In this document: positions 40,217 to 45,234 of the stretch, piece by piece
Numbering within the stretch: the first letter of the stretch is position 1
Layout of the letters: every line of letters begins with the position of its first letter
Virus record (IMG/VR): IMGVR_UViG_3300050343_000131
Location: 1 to 45,234 of that record
Direction: 5' to 3' (one strand)
From: a virus
DNA: 45,234 bases
Translations under genes and position numbers: made by a program
Notes under the pieces: generated by a model
What the model was told of the DNA's origin: nothing
Databases searched by the model: none
Seen by the model: only the letters and a program-made list of their open reading frames with translations

Positions 40217-41485
40217 ATGCGACATTCGAGATTAGCAGCATCAGCCGCAGGCCGCTGGGTTAGATGCCCAGGGTCAATCGCGTATATAGAATATCTACGC
40301 AAAGAAAAGAAAATACCAGACGATAGATTCTCTGGTGACGCTGCTAAATTAGGAACAGCCGTTCACGCTATCCTTGAGTATTGTATAATAAATTCTGTTC
40401 ATCCAGAAACACTAACTAAAAAAGTAATTAAAAAAATAGTTAATTCAGATAAAGAAACGACCGGAATAAAAATTACAGAAAAAGAAATCGCTGGTGCGTC
40501 AGTAGGTTATAATCGTGTCGAGTTAATACGCCCAGAATTTGACGAAATTATAGCAGAACATAAATACAACCTTTCGTTTGTCTATAATATGGATGTTGGC
40601 GGTACGTGTGATATATCTGGATTTAAAGAAAATGGTCTACTAGGTATTGAAGACTATAAAAACGGTAGAGCAGTAGTAGAAGCCGTTGATAATTATCAAA
40701 CAAAAATATATGCCCTCGGCGCATATCATAACGAAAACGAATGGTATAATTTTCAAAACGTGCGCAGCGCGATAATTCAACCCAACGCATCACACCGCGA
40801 TGGTAGAATACGGGTTGACGAATACACTATTGACGATCTTAGACGCTGGGAAGAAAAGAAATTAATTCCAGCCATAGACTTAATAGCTAAAGATTCAGCC
40901 ACACTTATTCCCGGCCCTGAGCAATGCTTATGGTGCGACGGCCGACATCTATGTGAAGCTAATGCTAAACAATCACTCCAATTAGCTCAAATAGATTTTG
41001 AGCATTTAGCAGAACCTAAAGCTGAATTACCTACTCCAAACGTATTAACACGAAAGCAACTTGCTTTCGTGTTAGATAACTCAGATCGAATTACTAAATT
41101 TCTAAGCATGTGTAGAGAGTATGCGGCAACAGTACTAGAAGAAACAGACGAACGCATTGGTGATTATCACCTAGAAGATAAAATAGGCAACAGACGCTTA
41201 ATTGATACCGATGAACTAAATCGTATTATTAGAAAAAATAAATTAACTATAAAAGAATTGAAGCGCGTACCAGAACCCTCCATGATGAGTGTGACTCAGA
41301 TAGAAGCCCACTTAAAGCAAAAAAAATGGAAGCCAGAGCGTGTAAAAGAATTTATGGATAAGATTACTACTCGACCTAAAACGGGAAAGCAGTTAATCAA
41401 ATCTGTAGATACCGCTGAGAACGACTTCAGCAAAAAAACGAAGAAACCCAAAACTCGGAAAACCCGAAGAAACAGGAGGCCATAA
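40217..41485 (+). CDS. DUF2800 (Cas4/RecB-like) nuclease
   Basis: This 422-residue protein begins with RLAASAAGRWVRCPGS, with Cys17 likely the first iron-sulphur ligand, and GTAVHAILEYCI. The nuclease core has GTCDISGF and LLGIEDYKNGRAVVEA (Asp and Lys of a PD-(D/E)xK site). It closes with QCLWCDGRHLC, the three further cysteines for a 4Fe-4S cluster. A basic tail (KKTKKPKTRKTRRNRR) follows. It probably acts in recombination or end processing. It overlaps the DUF2815 gene by 1 bp, a pairing typical of phages. Confidence 0.88.
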   Translation: MRHSRLAASAAGRWVRCPGSIAYIEYLRKEKKIPDDRFSGDAAKLGTAVHAILEYCIINSVHPETLTKKVIKKIVNSDKETTGIKITEKEIAGASVGYNRVELIRPEFDEIIAEHKYNLSFVYNMDVGGTCDISGFKENGLLGIEDYKNGRAVVEAVDNYQTKIYALGAYHNENEWYNFQNVRSAIIQPNASHRDGRIRVDEYTIDDLRRWEEKKLIPAIDLIAKDSATLIPGPEQCLWCDGRHLCEANAKQSLQLAQIDFEHLAEPKAELPTPNVLTRKQLAFVLDNSDRITKFLSMCREYAATVLEETDERIGDYHLEDKIGNRRLIDTDELNRIIRKNKLTIKELKRVPEPSMMSVTQIEAHLKQKKWKPERVKEFMDKITTRPKTGKQLIKSVDTAENDFSKKTKKPKTRKTRRNRRP

Positions 41486-42141
41486 TGGCTGTTAGAAAGA
41501 GAAAGAGTAAAACATCTAAATCTGATAAAGCTCAACCAGCATCAGCGCGAGTAATTACAGGTAAAGCCCGTTCATCGTATATGAGAGTGTTAAAACTTGA
41601 AGAAGATGATAACGGAAATAAAATCTGTTCGACTAGCATTTTTATCCCTAAGAAAGATAAAAAAACTGTGCGCGCTATTAAAGATGCTATCAACGCCGCA
41701 GCTCGTAAAAAATTAGGCAGTGATGTTGACATCTTTAAGTCAAAAAAATTGCGTAATCCTTTGCATGATGGCGATGAGTTAATAGAAGACCCGGAAAGCT
41801 CGATAGGTAAAGAAGCAAAAGGCTGTTATGTAATGACTGCTAAAGCTTACAAAATTCCTCAAGTTGTTAATAGACAAAATGAGAGAATTACCGATTTTGA
41901 CGAACTTGAAGAAATATGTGTATCTGGGTTTTACTTTTATTTCTCGTTAACGCTGAAAGGGTTTGATGTAGAAACACCCCAAGGCCGTGCTCGAGGGGTT
42001 AGATGTTTGCTTAACAATCTTATGTTTATTGGCGAAGGTGAACGTCTAGATGGCGGTAAATCTGCAGAAGATGATTTTGCTGATTTTGCCATTGATGATG
42101 ATGACGATGACGATGACGACGATGGATATGATGATGATTGA
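41485..42141 (+). CDS. Single-stranded DNA-binding protein (DUF2815 type)
   Basis: This 218-residue protein has a basic N-terminus (RKRKSKTSKSDK), an OB-fold core with SSYMRVLKLEEDDNGNKICS, FIPKKDKKTVRAIKDAI, HDGDELIEDPES and GFYFYFSLTLKGFD, then an acidic tail of Asp repeats (FAIDDDDDDDDDDGYDDD). The tail is the usual protein-partner tail of SSBs. It is the Enc34-type SSB found next to DUF2800 nuclease and the family A polymerase. Confidence 0.9.
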   Translation: MAVRKRKSKTSKSDKAQPASARVITGKARSSYMRVLKLEEDDNGNKICSTSIFIPKKDKKTVRAIKDAINAAARKKLGSDVDIFKSKKLRNPLHDGDELIEDPESSIGKEAKGCYVMTAKAYKIPQVVNRQNERITDFDELEEICVSGFYFYFSLTLKGFDVETPQGRARGVRCLLNNLMFIGEGERLDGGKSAEDDFADFAIDDDDDDDDDDGYDDD

Positions 42142-42149
42142 TATTTATT

Positions 42150-42215
42150 CTAAGCGGTAATTCTGTCGCTTAGTCTTTAAATAAAGCCCGGTGCGTTTTG
42201 TGCCGGGTTCTTTTT
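42150..42215 (+). terminator. Double hairpin terminator between SSB and polymerase genes
   Basis: The first stem is CTAAGCG/CGCTTAG (42150-42156 with 42167-42173), followed by TCTTT. The second is CCCGGTGC/GTGCCGGG (42187-42194 with 42200-42207, two G-T pairs), followed by TTCTTTTT. It probably reduces polymerase expression relative to SSB. No promoter is obvious before the polymerase gene. Confidence 0.82.
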
Positions 42216-42229
42216 ACCGGGCCCTACCA

Positions 42230-44245
42230 ATGAAATTACCTACATCTTTTGTGGACATAGACTTTGAAACTCGATCTGAGCTAGATATTATGTCTGTTGG
42301 CGCTAGGGTATATGCCGGCCATCATTCAACAGAAGTAATGATGATTAGTTTTTCGGTTGATCAAGTCAAGGTATTCAATTGGAATCCGTTCTTTCCTATA
42401 AAGAAAAACCTTCGCCGTTTAAAAAAAGCTATAGATAAAGTCGTAAATAAGAAAGCTGTATTTAGAGCACATAATTCCGAATTTGAATACTGGATATGGA
42501 ATTTAGTTGCTACAAGACAATTTGGATGGCCTGCAATTCCTATTGAATCTTTTTACGATACCATGGTATTGTGTTGCGCCATGGGGTTTCCTGCGTCTCT
42601 TGAAAACGCTGGTGAGGCATTGCAATTAGAAACTCAAAAAGATAAAAAAGGTAAAGCTCTTATTAATTTCTTTTCTAAACCTTCTAGAAAAAAAGACGAA
42701 GACTGGAAAGATCCACTAATATATAAAAGTAAGTTCATGGAATTCGTATCCTATTGCGATGATGATGTGAGGACGCAAATAGGCGTATCTAATGCGTGTC
42801 AACCTATGACCTTGCGCCAGTATAAAGTATTTATTTTAACTGAAAAGATGAATGTGCGTGGATTACCTATAGATAAGAAGATGGCGGAAGGCGCGCTTAA
42901 ACTTGTAGACATCCACAAGACAATTGCTAATAGGCAAATATATAAAATAACTGACGGGTTTGTAGAGTCAGCGACGCAGAATAAAGTCAAAGATTGGTTA
43001 AATGATAACGGTTGTGATATACCAAATCTTCAAGCGGCTGTTATCGAAAAGTATTTAAAGAGTAAAAAGACCTCTAAGCTAGCAAAGAGAGTATTAGAAA
43101 TACGGTCAAGCGTTTCCAAATCATCTACGTCTAAATACAAAGCGGCATTAACACTTTTAACAGAAGATAATACGGTCCATGGGTTTATAAAAGCTTTCAT
43201 CGCTAGAACAGGTCGATGGGGCGGACGCGGATTACAGATTCAGAACTTCTCTAAGCCTGATAAAAACTTCCCACCTTGGTGCGACTTTGATATGTTGGCC
43301 AAAGCTATTGCCGACGTTGACATGGTATTCATCGAAGCCGTTTATGATGACGTCATGTCAAGTTTAAAAGCGGCAACACGATCGATGATACGCGCTCCTA
43401 AAGGTAAGAAATTTGTATGCGCTGACTATTCTCAAATTGAGGCTAGAATAGTAATGTGGTTAGCGGGTGATAAAACTGGATTAAAAGATTTTTCTGGCGA
43501 AGGTAAAATTTATGAAAGTATGGCTAGCGACATATTTGCTAAACCTTCTTCTAAAATAGAAAAGCCATCGTTCGAAAGAGATGTCGGTAAAGAAACAGTA
43601 TTAGGATGCGGGTTTGGTATGGGCGCGGCTAGATTTTATGCGCGCTGCACAGAAGATAGAGGATTAGACATAGAAAAAAACATATCCACAAAAGCGGTAA
43701 AAGGGTATAGAAAGAAATACTCCATGGTTCCATTAGCTTGGAAAGAGTGTGAGGAACAAGCGATAAAAGCTATTAATAATCCAGGCACATCGTACAGCGC
43801 GTGCGATGCGCGGCTAGTGTATAAGGTAATAGGACCGCATTTATTTGTTCAGCTACCTTCTAAAAGAAAGTTATGCTACCCGTTTGCTAAAACCGTAACC
43901 GAGCAAAATCAATGGGGTAAAATTCAGGAAATTATATATTTCAAACAGTGGAATATGAAAGCTAAAGCGGGTAACAAATGGCAATACGACAACACATGGG
44001 GCGGCACTTTGTTCCAACATTGCGTACAGGCAACAGCCGCAGATATTATGTCTAACGGTATGTTAACAGCTGAGAAACGCAAATACCCCACGCTATTTAC
44101 GGTACATGACGAATCGCTAGCTATGGTAGATAAAAACGTTGGATCATATAAAGAGTACGAGGAGATATTATGCGAATTAGAGCCGTGGGCAAAAGGTTTA
44201 CCGATCGTTGCAGAAGGTTGGGAAGGTACACGCTACAGAAAATAA
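42230..44245 (+). CDS. DNA polymerase, family A
   Basis: The start MKLPTSFVDIDFETRSELD at 42230 places the exonuclease motif DIDFE at the beginning; the earlier start would cover the terminator. The 671 residues have exo motifs DIDFE, HNSEFEYW and YCDDDV, and polymerase motifs TGRWGGRGLQIQNFS, ADYSQIEARI (motif A), KETVLGCGFG (motif B) and HDESLA (motif C). In motif B, the position of E. coli Phe762 is Leu and that of Tyr766 is Phe. It is the replicative polymerase with proofreading. There is no good ribosome site before the ATG. Confidence 0.93.
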   Translation: MKLPTSFVDIDFETRSELDIMSVGARVYAGHHSTEVMMISFSVDQVKVFNWNPFFPIKKNLRRLKKAIDKVVNKKAVFRAHNSEFEYWIWNLVATRQFGWPAIPIESFYDTMVLCCAMGFPASLENAGEALQLETQKDKKGKALINFFSKPSRKKDEDWKDPLIYKSKFMEFVSYCDDDVRTQIGVSNACQPMTLRQYKVFILTEKMNVRGLPIDKKMAEGALKLVDIHKTIANRQIYKITDGFVESATQNKVKDWLNDNGCDIPNLQAAVIEKYLKSKKTSKLAKRVLEIRSSVSKSSTSKYKAALTLLTEDNTVHGFIKAFIARTGRWGGRGLQIQNFSKPDKNFPPWCDFDMLAKAIADVDMVFIEAVYDDVMSSLKAATRSMIRAPKGKKFVCADYSQIEARIVMWLAGDKTGLKDFSGEGKIYESMASDIFAKPSSKIEKPSFERDVGKETVLGCGFGMGAARFYARCTEDRGLDIEKNISTKAVKGYRKKYSMVPLAWKECEEQAIKAINNPGTSYSACDARLVYKVIGPHLFVQLPSKRKLCYPFAKTVTEQNQWGKIQEIIYFKQWNMKAKAGNKWQYDNTWGGTLFQHCVQATAADIMSNGMLTAEKRKYPTLFTVHDESLAMVDKNVGSYKEYEEILCELEPWAKGLPIVAEGWEGTRYRK

Positions 44246-44250
44246 AATGT

Positions 44251-44388
44251 ATGTTGGGCTTTCACGAATGGGGATTCTGGTTTGAAACAGAAAACAGTAA
44301 ATACGAACAAAGCCCATTTGATCAATGGTTTACACGCGAATGTTTTAACTGCGATAAAATTCAAACTAAAGATAAAATGGAGTATTAA
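44251..44388 (+). CDS. Small zinc-ribbon-like protein
   Basis: The 45 residues start MLGFHEWGFWFETENSKYEQ and end RECFNCDKIQTKDKMEY. The CxxC pair with the preceding His suggests zinc binding. It directly follows the polymerase gene. The function is unknown. Confidence 0.6.
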   Translation: MLGFHEWGFWFETENSKYEQSPFDQWFTRECFNCDKIQTKDKMEY

Positions 44389-44389
44389 G

Positions 44390-44476
44390 ATGAATAGATA
44401 TATAGTTCAAATAGAATCAGCGCAAGTAAGAGATATATTAGTTGAAAATTTTGAAAAAGTAGGTAAAGGAGAGTAA
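44390..44476 (+). CDS. 28-residue small protein
   Basis: The peptide starts MNRYIVQIESAQVRDILVEN and ends VGKGE. It has GTATTAAG upstream, a weak ribosome site, and lies in the one-gene-width gap between the zinc-ribbon gene and the GTG-started gene. The 3' end supplies the AAAGGAG ribosome site for the next gene. Confidence 0.5.
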   Translation: MNRYIVQIESAQVRDILVENFEKVGKGE

Positions 44477-44478
44477 CT

Positions 44479-44892
44479 GTGAGCGAATTATCTGATAAAC
44501 ACGAAGATTCAACAGTAGAAGAATTGATGGAAGCCATCGGGGCATCTACCGACAAGAAGCAGAAAGCTGAGTTAATGACTATCACGCGCAATAAGATTAG
44601 TGCCGAAGAAAGAGCATTGCGTAAAGAGTTGAAAGATGCGGCGGAAGATTCTAAAGAAGAAAAACGCGCATTGAAGAAAACTCATACTGTTCTTCTCGAT
44701 ACACGTAAAGAGTATTTGCACGTCTACCGTGAAATGAATGCCATTATGAATAGCAAGTCAATGCTAAAACATCTTGGCGATTTTTCTACTAAAGTCGAGG
44801 CATTCAAAAAGATAACGGTTAAGTACAACGCCGCTCTTGACTCTCATTTAGAAAATCTGGCTGCTGTTAAAAGGCAAAATCAGATTGGCTAG
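44479..44892 (+). CDS. Helical coiled-coil protein
   Basis: This 137-residue protein, with a GTG start after AAAGGAG, is almost all helix: KISAEERALRKELKDAAEDS, EEKRALKKTHTVLLDTRKEY. It is charged and probably dimeric. It overlaps the VRR-NUC gene by 8 bp. No family is recognised. Confidence 0.65.
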   Translation: MSELSDKHEDSTVEELMEAIGASTDKKQKAELMTITRNKISAEERALRKELKDAAEDSKEEKRALKKTHTVLLDTRKEYLHVYREMNAIMNSKSMLKHLGDFSTKVEAFKKITVKYNAALDSHLENLAAVKRQNQIG

Positions 44893-45172
44893 TGAAGCTC
44901 CAATTGAAAAACATCTAGTGACCTCTGTGCGAAAGCGCGGAGGTCTTTGTTTGAAGCTTATAATGATGGGAAAACGGAACTTCCCAGATCGCACATGCCT
45001 TATGCCTGGCGGTAAAATCTTTTTTGTTGAATGCAAAGCCGCAAAGAAAGACGCTAGGAAATCTCAAGGATGGTTCCACAGACTTTTACTTAGACTAGAA
45101 TTTAGGATATATGTTGCTAAAACGAAAGAAGAAGTTGACGAAATCCTTAGCAAAGAGATGGCGTCCCCGTGA
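44885..45172 (+). CDS. VRR-NUC domain nuclease
   Basis: The 95 residues start (TTG) MASEAPIEKHLVTSVRKRGG and carry NFPDRTCLMPGGKIFFVECK, the PD-(E)xK-like core of the VRR-NUC family, then KSQGWFHRLL. Such stand-alone phage VRR-NUCs act on branched or flap DNA. It sits just before the SNF2-like helicase, the usual pairing. Confidence 0.88.
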   Translation: MASEAPIEKHLVTSVRKRGGLCLKLIMMGKRNFPDRTCLMPGGKIFFVECKAAKKDARKSQGWFHRLLLRLEFRIYVAKTKEEVDEILSKEMASP

Positions 45173-45176
45173 ATAC

Positions 45177-45234
45177 ATGAAGTTATGCGTCGATGCCTGT
45201 ATTAAGTATCGTTACATAGCTTTATTCTTAGATC
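45177..45234 (+). CDS. SNF2-like helicase, N-terminal part (continues at base 1)
   Basis: This is the start of the helicase whose remainder opens the window. From the ATG at 45177 it reads MKLCVDACIKYRYIALFLD and runs off the end with one base left over. Joining that base to the first two bases of the window gives Pro, and the reading continues as GLGKT, so the junction rebuilds LDPGLGKT, the typical Walker A of phage SNF2-like helicases. It lies 4 bp after the VRR-NUC gene. The frame stays open upstream without ATG, so a TTG start near 45132 is possible. Confidence 0.85.
   Translation, partial: MKLCVDACIKYRYIALFLD

Overview
The window is a complete genome of a small tailed phage, most likely a contractile-tailed myovirus of a Gram-negative bacterium. 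The evidence is a tail sheath (DUF3383 type), tail tube (DUF3277 type), Mu-like baseplate J protein, a Gp138-type spike and a lipoprotein with a lipobox. The two window ends join in frame: the 3' end encodes the start of an SNF2-like helicase and the 5' end continues it, completing the Walker A motif LDPGLGKT across the junction. The 45,234 bases are therefore probably a circular or circularly permuted genome opened inside this gene. No integrase, tRNA or insertion sequence was recognised, which suggests a virulent phage. The sequence is moderately AT-rich.

Layout. Genes run divergently from a control region near 30350-31000. Leftwards (minus strand, 30517 down to 5672) lie two tiny early genes, a strong terminator, then the late genes: small and large terminase, portal, MuF-like protein, protease with a nested scaffold, decoration protein, major capsid, head-tail connectors, sheath, tube, tail chaperones with a -1 frameshift, tape measure, baseplate hub, spike and wedge proteins, two large receptor-binding or fibre proteins, a fibre chaperone, and a lysis-like cluster (lipoprotein, lipase, M15 endopeptidase). 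Rightwards (plus strand, 31003 to 45234 and on through 1 to 5601) lie many small early genes, a primase-helicase, an acidic protein, a DUF2800 nuclease, a DUF2815 ssDNA-binding protein, a family A DNA polymerase, a VRR-NUC nuclease and the SNF2-like helicase. These are followed by nucleotide metabolism genes: a methyltransferase, a MazG-like/dNMP kinase fusion, a thymidylate-synthase-family enzyme and dCMP deaminase. The two transcription units converge at a terminator near 5615-5653.

The most interesting points are as follows. (1) A roughly 415-bp nested dyad at 30552-30965 has mirrored promoters, and a conserved 20-30 bp element recurs upstream of three promoters of one family. (2) The nucleotide cassette is built like the T4 hydroxymethylcytosine pathway; its ThyA-like enzyme carries Asp where thymidylate synthase has the dUMP-reading Asn. 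(3) A string of perfect hairpins, including a three-way junction, lies beside the small terminase gene, whose promoter leaves almost no leader. (4) There are two candidate -1 frameshifts on canonical heptamers, one in the tail chaperone and one in a histone-H1-like protein.

Two genes (helicase at 85-90, portal at 27208-27210) are each broken by one extra base in a C run. These look like sequencing indels and mean that other frameshift claims need read-level checking.
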